A stretch of 25,560 nt of DNA from CBCXVS01 sp965178525 (GCA_965178525.1 CBCXVS010000081.1:1-25560); one strand, 5' to 3'. Shown: positions 7,578-14,692, numbered from the stretch's first letter. Notes: generated by a model not told the origin, from the sequence alone. Made by a program: numbers and translations.

Positions 7578-9128
7578 ATGAAAGCAGCAGATTTACCTCG
7601 CTATTATAACGCGGTGGATATTCTTGAGCGCAATTTGCCCGAACGCCGCGATCAACTCGCCCTGTATAGCATCGAGCGCGAGATGACCTTTGGGGAGGTT
7701 GTACACGAGGTCAATCAGGTGGGCCATGCGCTCACAAAGCTTGGGGTATGCTTTGGCGATTATGTAAGCATTTTGGCGCCGGACAGTGCGGCTTGGGTGA
7801 CGGCTTTTTTCGGCACCATCAAGATTGGCGCCATCGCCATGGGCCTGAACACGTTGCTGCAGCTGCATGAGTATGAATATATGCTGCGTGACAGCCGCGC
7901 CAGGGTCCTGATCGTGCACGAAACTCTCCTCTCTGCCGTCGAGCCGATCCGAGATCAGTGCCCGACCTTGCAACACGTGATTGTCATCGGACAGCCTCAA
8001 CGGCCAGAAGATATGGCGTTCCACGCCTGGATGAGTGGCGAATCGACCGTGCTTGAGGCAGAGCCCACGCACCGGGACGATTTCTGTTCGTTGAATTATT
8101 CGAGCGGCGCCACGGGCGAGCCAAAGGGCGTGTTACACGCCCACAAGGATTATCCGCTCATCGCACAACTCTCAGGCGTTGATCTGTTTGGCCTGCAAGC
8201 GTCCGATCGCACCTTTGCCGTCGCCAAGCTCTTTTTTGTCTATGGCATCGGCGGCAATTTGATTTTCCCGTGGTATGTCGGGGCGAGTACCGTTCTCTAC
8301 CCGGGCTCACCGCGGCTGGAGACGGGTGTCTTGGAAACGATTGACCGCTTCAAACCGACCGTTCTCTATAGTGTGCCAACGGCGTATGTGGCCACGATGA
8401 CGGTCCCCAACTTTGTTGAGCGCTATGATCTGTCGTCGCTCCGCCTCTGTCTGTCTGCCGGCGAGGCGCTTCCCGTCTCTGTCTGGCAAGCGTGGAGGGA
8501 AAAAACCGGGCTCGACATTCTGGATACGATCGGTTGTACGGAAAGTTTGCATACCTTTATGGCGAATCGGCCCGGCGCCATTCGGCCCGGCAGTAGCGGC
8601 AAGCCATTGCCAGGCTATGACGTGAAATTGGTCGATGACGATGGGATGGACGTGCCCCAGGGCGACATCGGCAATCTCCTGGTCAAAGGGGAATCCGTGG
8701 CCCTGTCTTATCTGCATCAGTACGAAAAGAGCCGGCAGACCTTTCGTGGCGAATGGCTCTTTACGAACGACAAGTATTATGTCGATGCCGACGGCTATTA
8801 TTGGTATGCGGGGCGCTCGGATGATATGTTGAAAGTCGGGGGGCTCTGGGTGTCGCCGCAAGAGATTGAGAGCACGCTCACGAGTCATCCGGCTGTTTTA
8901 GAATGTGCGGTGGTCGGACAACGCGACCGTCTCGAAATGGTAAAACCCAAAGCTTTCGTATGTTTGCACGAAGGCTATGCCCCATCAGATACTCTCATCC
9001 AAGACTTACGGCGCCACTGTACCCAACATATGGCTGCCCACAAATGTCCACTCTGGTTCGAGTTCCTGGAGGACTTGCCCCGCACGGCGACTGGGAAAAC
9101 ACAACGCTTTAAATTGCGTGACGCATGA
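7578..9128 (+). CDS. AMP-dependent acyl/aryl ligase (benzoate-CoA-ligase-like)
   Basis: ANL-superfamily enzyme that adenylates a carboxylic acid and passes it to CoA or, given the neighbour, to a carrier protein. The phosphate-binding motif YSSGATGEPKGV is at 174-185 and LDTIGCTESLHTF is the A5 region. WYAGRSDDMLKVGGLWVSP gives the A8 hinge, and the catalytic lysine is K507 in TATGKTQRFKLR. The LNYSSGATGEPKG and FVYGIGGNLIFPW features and the 516-residue length resemble benzoate-CoA ligases, so an aromatic acid is the likeliest substrate, though this is inference. ATG 7578 after AGTGGGA is preferred to GTG 7554. All core motifs look intact. It is followed by 250 bases without a convincing gene and then a flavin monooxygenase gene. 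Confidence 0.82.
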   Translation: MKAADLPRYYNAVDILERNLPERRDQLALYSIEREMTFGEVVHEVNQVGHALTKLGVCFGDYVSILAPDSAAWVTAFFGTIKIGAIAMGLNTLLQLHEYEYMLRDSRARVLIVHETLLSAVEPIRDQCPTLQHVIVIGQPQRPEDMAFHAWMSGESTVLEAEPTHRDDFCSLNYSSGATGEPKGVLHAHKDYPLIAQLSGVDLFGLQASDRTFAVAKLFFVYGIGGNLIFPWYVGASTVLYPGSPRLETGVLETIDRFKPTVLYSVPTAYVATMTVPNFVERYDLSSLRLCLSAGEALPVSVWQAWREKTGLDILDTIGCTESLHTFMANRPGAIRPGSSGKPLPGYDVKLVDDDGMDVPQGDIGNLLVKGESVALSYLHQYEKSRQTFRGEWLFTNDKYYVDADGYYWYAGRSDDMLKVGGLWVSPQEIESTLTSHPAVLECAVVGQRDRLEMVKPKAFVCLHEGYAPSDTLIQDLRRHCTQHMAAHKCPLWFEFLEDLPRTATGKTQRFKLRDA

Positions 9129-10180
9129 TGACGCAAACTTTGCGGCGTTTTTGGGGCGTTTGTTGGCTATCCTCTTGCTTCCGCCTCTCGACCCAGGATG
9201 AGTGAATCAGCCGCACGTATCGTGTCATTTCCGGTGGATAGCCGACTGTGTCGATCCACGAGACATTTCCGAGCACGATCTATGGTGATGACCGTTGAGA
9301 TGGGCAGGCGGTTCAACCTGCAGGTGCATGCCGGTAAGGCTGAGCTGGTCATTCCGGATTTAGAGGAAAGAAAGCAACGATGCAATTCGGTATATTCACC
9401 CTGTTTGATTATTACCCTGAAGACCAGTCAGCCCCAGCTTACTACCGCTTCCTGCTCGATGAGGCGGCCTATGCCGAGGCGCTGGGGTTTGATTCCATCT
9501 GGTTTGGGGAACATCACTTTTGCAACTACCTGTGTCCGTCGCCTCAAGTTTTTGCCGCGGCCGTGGCCCAGCATACGACGCGCTTACGTATCGGCACCGC
9601 GGTCGCCCTCGCCGCGTTACACGATCCGGTGCGTGTAGCCGAAGACTATGCCATGGTGGACGTCCTCAGCAATGGTCGTCTGGACTTTGGCGTCGGCCGT
9701 GGATTTCAGGTTGACAGTTACCAAGCCTTCAATCGTTCGATGGATGAAAGCCGGGAACTCTTGGAGGAGAACGTCAAGTTCATCGACAAAGCCTGGACCT
9801 ACAAAACCTTGACCTACGAAGGACCGTATCGCCACGTCCAGAACCTTCCCGTCTTGCCTCGCCCGGTGCAGCAACCACGTCCTCCGATCTGGATGGCTGG
9901 CTCCCTTTCGCCCGAATCCTATCAATTTGCCGGTTCGCAGGGCTACCACCTGAAGCTGGCGGCAATCTTCTCGCCGCTGCGGACGTTCATCCCGCTGGTG
10001 CAGCGCTATCGCGAGACGTTACAAGCCGCCGGCCATGATCCTACGCAAGTCCGGATCTCCGTCGGGAATCACTGCTACGTGGGCACGTCCGCCGCCCAGG
10101 CTAGAGCGGTCTGGGAAACCTATTATATGCGTTACCTCCACTTTTTTTCCTCACTGCTCGATAGCAAAACGTATGAGCAC

Positions 10181-10186
10181 TCTAAG
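10181..10186 (+). repeat. Target site duplication, left copy (TCTAAG)
   Basis: The direct repeat TCTAAG abuts the left terminal inverted repeat and recurs at 10446-10451 next to the right one. It encodes Ser-Lys in the restored monooxygenase frame. Confidence 0.85.
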
Positions 10187-10445
10187 CCGAAGTTCCTCCC
10201 GTGATTCGGCGACAACTTGTTGAAATAAAAACTCAAAAGCCTGAAACGAATTGACCTTTGTTCCCATGTAAATCGCAAAATTTTCGCTCCTATTCTGCAC
10301 CATGGGCTTGACATCGTCTGCAAACGTATGACCATAAGCCATGTCGTTTCAGGAGGTTGGATTGTTCCCCTGTAAATGGACTTTTGAATTGGGCTAACCT
10401 GTTGATCTACTTAACCCTCCGCCTATTCTGCCAGGGGAACTTCGG
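10187..10445. mobile_element. 259-bp non-autonomous insertion element (MITE-like)
   Basis: The ends are inverted repeats: CCGAAGTTCCTC at the left and, on the opposite strand, CCGAAGTTCCCC at the right. They are flanked by direct 6-bp copies TCTAAG at 10181-10186 and 10446-10451. Inside are further inverted pairs, CCTGAAACGA (10240-10249) with TCGTTTCAGG (10344-10353), and TCAAAAG (10233-10239) with CTTTTGA (10381-10387), so both arms are imperfect inverted copies. The interior is AT-richer than its surroundings. No transposase is encoded, so movement would need a helper element elsewhere. I cannot assign the IS family. Confidence 0.88.
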
Positions 10446-10451
10446 TCTAAG
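10446..10451 (+). repeat. Target site duplication, right copy (TCTAAG)
   Basis: Second copy of TCTAAG, directly after the right terminal inverted repeat. Sequence from 10452 continues the monooxygenase reading frame. Confidence 0.85.
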
Positions 10452-10687
10452 CAACACCAGAGCTTTGCGCGGCTCTCGACCCTGCTGGACAACCTCAGTT
10501 TCACTCAGGCGCAGGCGACGCTGGCCGTGTGTGGCGATGCGGAGGCGTGTATTGACCGGATTAGCCAAGTGAAAGAAATGGTCGGCAATACACATTACTT
10601 AATCTACGCCGACCTAGGAGGGTTGCCTCGGGAAGAAGTGTGGGCCTCGTTGCGACGATTTGCGGAGAAAGTGATCCCCAAATTCCG

Positions 10688-10816
10688 CTAGGCCTGACCG
10701 ACAGACACATCACGCCACGACATGGCAAGCTGGAGCGCATCCAAAGTCCGAAACCGTGGTTGGAAATATTTTGCCAACGGACGGAAGATACCCGCTTCAT
10801 AGATAGCTTCAATCCG
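10688..10816 (-). pseudogene. Relic of a DUF104 antitoxin / VapC-type toxin pair
   Basis: On the minus strand an open stretch of 42 codons reads RIEAIYEAGIFRPL, which matches the start of DUF104 (AF2212-like) antitoxins. It runs straight into FRTLDALQLAMSW, which matches the C-terminal part of PIN-domain VapC toxins. There is no start codon (an in-frame TGA lies immediately upstream), and most of both proteins is missing, as if an internal deletion had joined them. The stop codon overlaps the end of the monooxygenase gene. The assignment is by motif recognition only. Confidence 0.5.
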
Positions 10817-10822
10817 TCAAGA

Positions 10823-10849
10823 CGCGCACCTGCCCGCGGCAGGTGCGCG
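10823..10849. terminator. Strong bidirectional hairpin between convergent units
   Basis: A perfect 12-bp stem, CGCGCACCTGCC paired with GGCAGGTGCGCG, closes a 3-base loop. It lies between the plus-strand monooxygenase and the minus-strand membrane protein gene, where a shared terminator is expected. There is no flanking T-run on either strand. Confidence 0.6.
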
Positions 10850-10875
10850 ATGACCGCCCGCCGTTCCCTATACGT

Positions 10876-11415
10876 CTATTCGTTGAGGGCAGCTTGCCGG
10901 TCCTTCCACAACACATTGATCAACCCCAGTTCCACGAGCTTGCACGCAATGCCTGGAACGCTACTGAAGGCGGCCGCCGTGGTTTTGGCCACAAAATAAG
11001 CAACGAAGGTGAAACCAGTATATCCGAACAAGGCGGTACGGGTGTGCTGGCGATACGTCTCACGGGGAGGCGCGAGGTAATGGGCCGCGAGTAACCCCGC
11101 AAACCCTATGCCATTGTACACGAAGAGCGGGTTGGGCAACAAGATATGAATGACAGCCGTTGTACTCGTGAGGGCAATAATCAACACGTCGCGTGTGATT
11201 TGTTCTTCAGACATCTCAGCGATGGCGACCGACGTCTCCGCCACTTCTTCCTGACCCTCTTCGACATCCGTCTCGCCTCGGAGCGATAACATTGCCGGAC
11301 GCTTGCCCTGGTATAAATCATCGAGAAAGGGTAGAGACCTACGGTATCGGACGCGGCTATAGAGATTTCCGGCCGCAAGTGCAATGCCGCTTCCAACAGC
11401 CAGTGCAACTATCAT
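10876..11415 (-). CDS. Membrane protein of unknown function
   Basis: A 179-residue protein that I do not recognise. An N-terminal hydrophobic anchor (about 1-17, IVALAVGSGIALAAGNLY) is followed by a basic and then strongly acidic cytoplasmic or periplasmic stretch (VEEGQEEVAETSVAIAEMSEEQ, about 51-72). Three or four hydrophobic segments follow, near 79-97, 100-115, 128-146 and 150-168. The minus-strand ATG is preceded by GAGGAG at 8-base spacing, a good ribosome binding site, so it is likely a real gene. It lies 73 bases downstream of cobS on the same strand and could be cotranscribed. No catalytic motif is visible; a role in cobalamin synthesis is possible but unsupported. Confidence 0.7.
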   Translation of the reverse strand: MIVALAVGSGIALAAGNLYSRVRYRRSLPFLDDLYQGKRPAMLSLRGETDVEEGQEEVAETSVAIAEMSEEQITRDVLIIALTSTTAVIHILLPNPLFVYNGIGFAGLLAAHYLAPPRETYRQHTRTALFGYTGFTFVAYFVAKTTAAAFSSVPGIACKLVELGLINVLWKDRQAALNE

Positions 11416-11488
11416 GATGGGATACTCCTCATCGCATGGGTTATCCGACAGAGATTATACCAATGTCGGGGTTACACAAATCAACGAC

Positions 11489-12268
11489 TCAATACACCAT
11501 CGTCACCAGCAGCAACACCAATGTTTCATTGATTTCGTTACTCGCACCTAACACATCCCCCGTAATACCACCTAGCCGGCGGAGGCTGTAGGCTTGATAA
11601 CCCAAGGTCGCGAGGACGACCAACATCCCGATCAGCAGCCCAGGCATACCACCGAATACGAGAACGAGCGCTGTGGTGAGTAACATGGCGGTATAAAAGT
11701 GTTCTTGTTTGATGCCGCGCACAAACGGCTCGCCAACGCCACCACTGGGCCGGGCATAGGGCGAAAAAGACGCCAGTTGGACCATGGCATAGCGGCTGAG
11801 CGTCGCCATCAGGACGAGCGCCGGCAACATGGTGTCATAGGAAAGTTGGTTCAGGCAAGCGTACTTCAGCAAGAGCACGAGTGTCACACCGACAACGGCC
11901 ATGGAACCGACATGGGGATCCTTGAAGATCTGCAGGGTTTCCTCACGGCTATAGCCGCCGTTGAGGCCATCAACCGTATCGGCCAGGCCATCGATATGCA
12001 ACCCGCCGGTTATGAAAATCAAACCGGCGAGGAGGAGGACATTGACAATGGGCATGGCAAAAAGCCCGCTAAGCAGGATGAAGAGAATCCACAAGGCCAT
12101 GCCGATCAAGGTGCCGACCAAGGGATAATAGACCATGGAACTGCCCAGCGTTTCCGGCGACCAGGTATCACTCGCTCGCAAGGGATATACCGTCAAAAAT
12201 CCTAATGCCCGCCGTAGACCGTCTACCATGGTTGCCACATGCCTCTTAGACATCTTCCAGATGCTCAT
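11489..12268 (-). CDS. cobS: Adenosylcobinamide-GDP ribazoletransferase (cobalamin synthase) CobS
   Basis: Polytopic membrane enzyme that joins AdoCbi-GDP from CobU with alpha-ribazole or its phosphate to form adenosylcobalamin or its phosphate. The family signature GGLHIDGLADTVDG is at residues 88-101, followed by EETLQIFKDPHVGSMAV. The C-terminal GGITGDVLGASNEINE block is also characteristic. Several hydrophobic helices are evident and the 259 residues match the family. The first ATG is used here; ATG codons 6 and 14 codons later are alternatives because the conserved FLTVYPL begins only at about 24. It is the only B12 gene on the minus strand, separated from cobU by the carrier/ligase/monooxygenase cassette. 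Confidence 0.95.
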   Translation of the reverse strand: MSIWKMSKRHVATMVDGLRRALGFLTVYPLRASDTWSPETLGSSMVYYPLVGTLIGMALWILFILLSGLFAMPIVNVLLLAGLIFITGGLHIDGLADTVDGLNGGYSREETLQIFKDPHVGSMAVVGVTLVLLLKYACLNQLSYDTMLPALVLMATLSRYAMVQLASFSPYARPSGGVGEPFVRGIKQEHFYTAMLLTTALVLVFGGMPGLLIGMLVVLATLGYQAYSLRRLGGITGDVLGASNEINETLVLLLVTMVY

Positions 12269-12313
12269 ATCGGTGATGTCGCTCCCCGAACACCGCCTGC
12301 TGCCGTGAGGTGC

Positions 12314-12322
12314 TGATATGAT
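12314..12322 (+). promoter_or_regulatory. Possible extended -10 element upstream of the ferredoxin gene
   Basis: TGATATGAT recurs here, identical to the motif at 1275-1283, in the divergent gap between cobS and the ferredoxin gene. No convincing -35 hexamer accompanies it. Low confidence. Confidence 0.22.
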
Positions 12323-12429
12323 ATAGTCCTAGGTCAGCTGTGTCCAGAGCCGACGTGGCTCAGCCAAGCAAAACACATGTCATGACGCCTACTCGCGACA
12401 TGGCGATGAGAGCCCCATAACATATGAAA

Positions 12430-12460
12430 ACCAACCGTATGTCTTTGTGGTGCGGTTGGT
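12430..12460 (+). promoter_or_regulatory. Inverted repeat in the ferredoxin gene leader
   Basis: ACCAACCG (12430-12437) and CGGTTGGT (12453-12460) form a perfect 8-bp stem with a 15-base loop, ending 15 bases before the ferredoxin start codon. It could be an operator or an mRNA structure affecting translation. Confidence 0.35.
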
Positions 12461-12475
12461 CAAGAGAGTCCCACT

Positions 12476-12898
12476 ATGTCTGACACCACTTCCCCGTCGA
12501 TGCGACCGTATGGCCGGCACGTCTTGATTTGTATCCACGGCAATTGTGCCCCTGCCGACGCCGGACTGCCGCTGCAGGAGCGCTTTGCCGAACTGGCCCG
12601 CGCCCACGGCCTCAACAAACTGCGCAATCCGCACCGCGTCAAATGCTCCCTCGCCGATTGCCTGGGGGTCTGCCAGGGCGGCCCCATCATGGCCGTTTAC
12701 CCCGATGGCGTGTGGTATCACCATGTCGATATCGTAGCCCTCGAACGGATTTTCCACGAGCACATCGTGGGTGGCCAGCCGGTTGAGGAGTTGATCTTTC
12801 ACCGCCTCTATCCCCAAAGCCATGAACCGCGCTACGCGCCGGAGGTCCGAGGCGATCCTGCCTGGGATGTACAGGCATACGTGCCCGAACAAAACTAA
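12476..12898 (+). CDS. Thioredoxin-fold (2Fe-2S) ferredoxin
   Basis: A 140-residue electron carrier of the thioredoxin-like (2Fe-2S) ferredoxin family. The N-terminal HVLICIHGNCAP provides C19 and C24. KCSLADCLGVCQGGPIMAVYP provides C57, C62 and C66, followed by the family-typical DGVWYHHVD. The C-terminal 45 residues are less typical and may be a lineage-specific extension. It lies between cobS and the B12 riboswitch, upstream of the regulated operon. Anaerobic cobalamin synthesis needs low-potential electrons (for Co(II) to Co(I) reduction before adenosylation, and possibly ring steps), so a dedicated redox partner is a reasonable inference. No reductase is encoded nearby. Confidence 0.85.
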   Translation: MSDTTSPSMRPYGRHVLICIHGNCAPADAGLPLQERFAELARAHGLNKLRNPHRVKCSLADCLGVCQGGPIMAVYPDGVWYHHVDIVALERIFHEHIVGGQPVEELIFHRLYPQSHEPRYAPEVRGDPAWDVQAYVPEQN

Positions 12899-12974
12899 AT
12901 TCATATTTTCCTCTGGAAAAACGATGTCGCTCATTTTGTCCAGGTACTTAATGCTTCCAAAACAAAATTTCTGT

Positions 12975-13001
12975 TTGACAATCGCACGGGAGTCGTATAC
13001 C
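12975..13001 (+). promoter_or_regulatory. Promoter of the riboswitch-controlled operon
   Basis: A perfect TTGACA -35 hexamer (12975-12980) is followed after 15 bases by TATACC (12996-13001). The spacing is short of the ideal 17, but the site lies just upstream of the riboswitch core, as required for the 12-kb operon. Confidence 0.5.
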
Positions 13002-13011
13002 GTGCAAGTAT

Positions 13012-13200
13012 ATTGGAGGTCTATTAGACATCCTCTGCGGATAAGGGAAGTGCCGAAAGGCCGCTGTCCCCGCAACTGTACCGGGTACGAACGCTCTACA
13101 CGCCACTGTGATCTACCACGGGAAGGCGAGTTAGTAGGGAACCCGGAAGCCAGGAAACCTAATCTGCAGAGTGGTGCAACCACCTTCACAACGGGCGATT
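13012..13200 (+). ncRNA. Cobalamin riboswitch aptamer
   Basis: Conserved blocks appear in order: GGGAAG, a short GCC-GAAA-GGC hairpin, then CCCCGCAACTGTACCGG, GCCACTG, and the B12 box AAGCCAGGAAACCT at 13147-13160. The closing stem is CTCTGC (13033-13038) with GCAGAG (13166-13171), followed by a small GTGGT/ACCAC hairpin at 13171-13183. It senses a cobalamin (probably the adenosyl form) in the nascent transcript and, given the terminator immediately downstream, would switch off the operon when B12 is plentiful. Confidence 0.96.
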
Positions 13201-13236
13201 GTTGAGGGGGACGTATAGCGTAGCGTATCCAGATAT

Positions 13237-13272
13237 CCCGATTCGTAAAACCATGAATCGGGATTTTTTTAT
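13237..13272 (+). terminator. Intrinsic terminator, riboswitch expression platform
   Basis: ATCCCGATTC (13237-13246) pairs with GAATCGGGAT (13257-13266) around a 10-base loop and is followed by seven Ts. It lies between the B12 aptamer and the cbtB start, so transcription attenuation is the likely output. The competing antiterminator pairing is not obvious to me. Confidence 0.9.
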
Positions 13273-13293
13273 GTCTCAAACCTTGAGGTCGAT

Positions 13294-13521
13294 ATGCAAC
13301 GTGACGAAGCGGACATCACACCCCAGCGGCGTCAATTTCGCTACATTCGGCGGCAGTTCCACATGTTTCGCCGGCACCATATCAGCATTGTGAAGCAAGC
13401 GCTTGCCGTCGTAGCGGTAAGCACGTTTGTGTTGTACTCTTTTCTGTTCACAAATGTGCCAGCGATCCACGACTTTTTTCATGAGCTGCGTCATGCTTTG
13501 GGAATTATTCCATGTCATTAA
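13294..13521 (+). CDS. cbtB: Cobalt transporter subunit CbtB
   Basis: A 75-residue protein with one membrane helix (about 32-54, IVKQALAVVAVSTFVLYSFLF) and the His-rich C-terminus HDFFHELRHALGIIPCH, typical of CbtB. Family members are known from B12-riboswitch-controlled operons as cobalt uptake components; the terminal Cys-His and preceding His residues probably bind cobalt. TTGAGG precedes ATG 13294 by five bases; ATG 13363 would give a shorter form closer to the family norm. The usual partner CbtA is not found nearby: the next two genes encode unrelated membrane proteins, which may take its place. It is the first gene after the riboswitch. Confidence 0.88.
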   Translation: MQRDEADITPQRRQFRYIRRQFHMFRRHHISIVKQALAVVAVSTFVLYSFLFTNVPAIHDFFHELRHALGIIPCH

Positions 13522-13523
13522 GA

Positions 13524-13566
13524 AGGACTGAGGACTGAAAGAAAGGTCGAGGACTGAGGACCGAGT
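13524..13566 (+). repeat. GGACTGA heptamer repeats between cbtB and the next gene
   Basis: GGACTGA-GGACTGA at 13524-13537 recurs, slightly diverged, at 13551-13564 (GGACTGA-GGACCGA), with an imperfect 13-base spacer. They fill most of the 64-base gap after cbtB. The unit length is seven, as in the other arrays of this locus. Confidence 0.75.
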
Positions 13567-13585
13567 GTTCTAAGGACGAAAAGTT

Positions 13586-14692
13586 ATGTTGAACGGTTCC
13601 ATCATAGGCATACGACATCTAGGCGGTCTGTCCCCTGTGATCCTAGGCGTTGTGTGCGCCGGGTTGCTCCTGGGCGCTCCGGGAGACGCCAGGGCAGCCG
13701 CGATCACGGTCAACCTCACGAGTACGCCAGCGCCACATGTGATTCGTCCGGATGCCGACTACGCACGCGTCATGGCGCAGGTATTGATGGATGGCAAGCC
13801 GCTATCCGCTGGCCATCTCCAAGTACAGATCGCCGCTCCGGCTCGCCCCGCTATATTGTCGACGGATTTCCCCATCGTCGAGGGCACACGCCTCATGTCA
13901 CTCGCGTCGGATCTCCACGAGGGAACGTATGACTTTTCGTATCTCTTTCCCATCCGCGGGACGTATGCGGTTGACCTGACCGTATCGCCCGTACCGGGCG
14001 GCCCGACATTTCCGGTGACAACGCTGCACCAAACTCTGCAACTGCGCGAAAACCCGGCGGAAGTACGCAACGTATGGTTCCTTGTGCTCGGCCTATTTAT
14101 CCTCGGGGGAATTTTTGGGGCGCTGTTTGCCCGCTCTGCGGCGGCAAGAGATGTGCTGCCTAGCCTGGCCGCGCTCGTGCTCTCGATGCTGCTCCTGCGG
14201 GTTTTGATGCCAGCCGGTGCGACGGTTGCGGCGGCGCCAGCACCGCATGTGGTGCAGGGAGAAGCGGACTGGGCCTTGGAAATTCGTCCGACGCCGGCAC
14301 AAGCGACGGTGGGGCAGATGGTGCGGTTTGATGTCGCTTTGCGCAAGGATGGCCACATCTTTCCGGAGACCACACAAGTTGCGATACGCTTCCATCATGT
14401 GGAGGACGACAAAACGATGTTCCAGACCACCACGCGCGCGCATCACGGGCAATCCGCACAAAGTTTTCAGTTTTTTGACGGCGCGCCGCATACCGTAACC
14501 GTCACGGCGCAGCCGCTGGACCGTGAGGGCGTGGCGCCGTTGCAAGCGGTATTCGAGATGGACGTTGAAGGTCTGCAACCGCCCATGGCTGTTAAAATCC
14601 GTACCTTGGTGCTGTTGCTGGGTGTGTTGGCCGTCGGCATGGCCGCGGGATTTTTCCTCGCTGGCAGACGTGAGGAGCGCGTGGGTGTATAG
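13586..14692 (+). CDS. Two-domain FixH/YtkA-like membrane protein
   Basis: A 368-residue envelope protein, function unknown. A signal peptide ends near residue 38 (LLLGAPGDARAAA). It is followed by a beta-rich Ig-like domain (about 39-155) and a central hydrophobic pair (about 161-180 and 190-207). A second beta domain (about 222-335) is rich in His (RFHHVEDD, RAHHGQ, DGAPH), and a C-terminal helix (about 338-358) is followed by a short basic tail. Both beta domains have the look of YtkA/FixH-like domains, which occur in metal-handling membrane proteins. SD AAGGA precedes the ATG. Its 3' end overlaps the ATPase gene by 8 bases. The context between cbtB and an AAA+ ATPase suggests a role in cobalt uptake or delivery; this is inference. 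Confidence 0.72.
   Translation: MLNGSIIGIRHLGGLSPVILGVVCAGLLLGAPGDARAAAITVNLTSTPAPHVIRPDADYARVMAQVLMDGKPLSAGHLQVQIAAPARPAILSTDFPIVEGTRLMSLASDLHEGTYDFSYLFPIRGTYAVDLTVSPVPGGPTFPVTTLHQTLQLRENPAEVRNVWFLVLGLFILGGIFGALFARSAAARDVLPSLAALVLSMLLLRVLMPAGATVAAAPAPHVVQGEADWALEIRPTPAQATVGQMVRFDVALRKDGHIFPETTQVAIRFHHVEDDKTMFQTTTRAHHGQSAQSFQFFDGAPHTVTVTAQPLDREGVAPLQAVFEMDVEGLQPPMAVKIRTLVLLLGVLAVGMAAGFFLAGRREERVGV

Larger units (their letters stand above)
9380..10691 (+). pseudogene. Luciferase-like (LLM) flavin monooxygenase gene split by a 259-bp insertion
   Basis: The 5' part (9380-10186) encodes 269 residues of a bacterial luciferase-family F420/FMN oxidoreductase. It opens MQFGIFTLFDYYPEDQ and includes ALGFDSIWFGEHHF, VRVAEDYAMVDVLSNGRLDFGVGRG and PPIWMAGSLSPES. 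The frame then runs into foreign sequence and stops at 10204, giving a 274-residue truncated product. The missing C-terminus, including AVCGDAEACIDRI, HYLIYADLGGLPREE and SLRRFAEKVIPKFR, is encoded at 10452-10688 with a stop at 10689-10691. Deleting 10187-10445 and one TCTAAG copy joins the halves in frame as a 348-residue protein, the usual family length. It probably oxidised the product of the upstream ligase/carrier pair; whether the truncated form has any activity is doubtful. Confidence 0.9.

Noticed and set aside
8307..8888. 193-codon open frame on the minus strand inside the ligase gene
   Set aside because: It lies antisense to conserved ligase motifs, has no family signature and no plausible ribosome binding site; it is a by-product of GC-rich codon use.
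9129..9379. Gap between ligase and monooxygenase considered as a gene (frame from 9198)
   Set aside because: The 9198 frame runs out of phase into the monooxygenase gene, shows no recognisable domain and lacks a ribosome binding site. A small CGCAA/TTGCG hairpin with Ts near 9133-9155 is too weak to call a terminator.
11699..12205. 168-codon plus-strand frame antisense to cobS
   Set aside because: The minus-strand frame carries unmistakable CobS motifs; the plus-strand translation is low-complexity, rich in His, Gln and Gly, without a recognisable domain.
12389..13279. 296-codon minus-strand frame across the ferredoxin gene and riboswitch
   Set aside because: It runs antisense through the conserved ferredoxin motifs, the B12 aptamer and the terminator, which explain this sequence better.
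14523..14684. Upstream extension of the ATPase frame
   Set aside because: It overlaps the coding C-terminus of the preceding gene and is rich in Trp, Cys and Arg; homology to LonB starts only after GTG 14685, which has GAGGAG at proper spacing.
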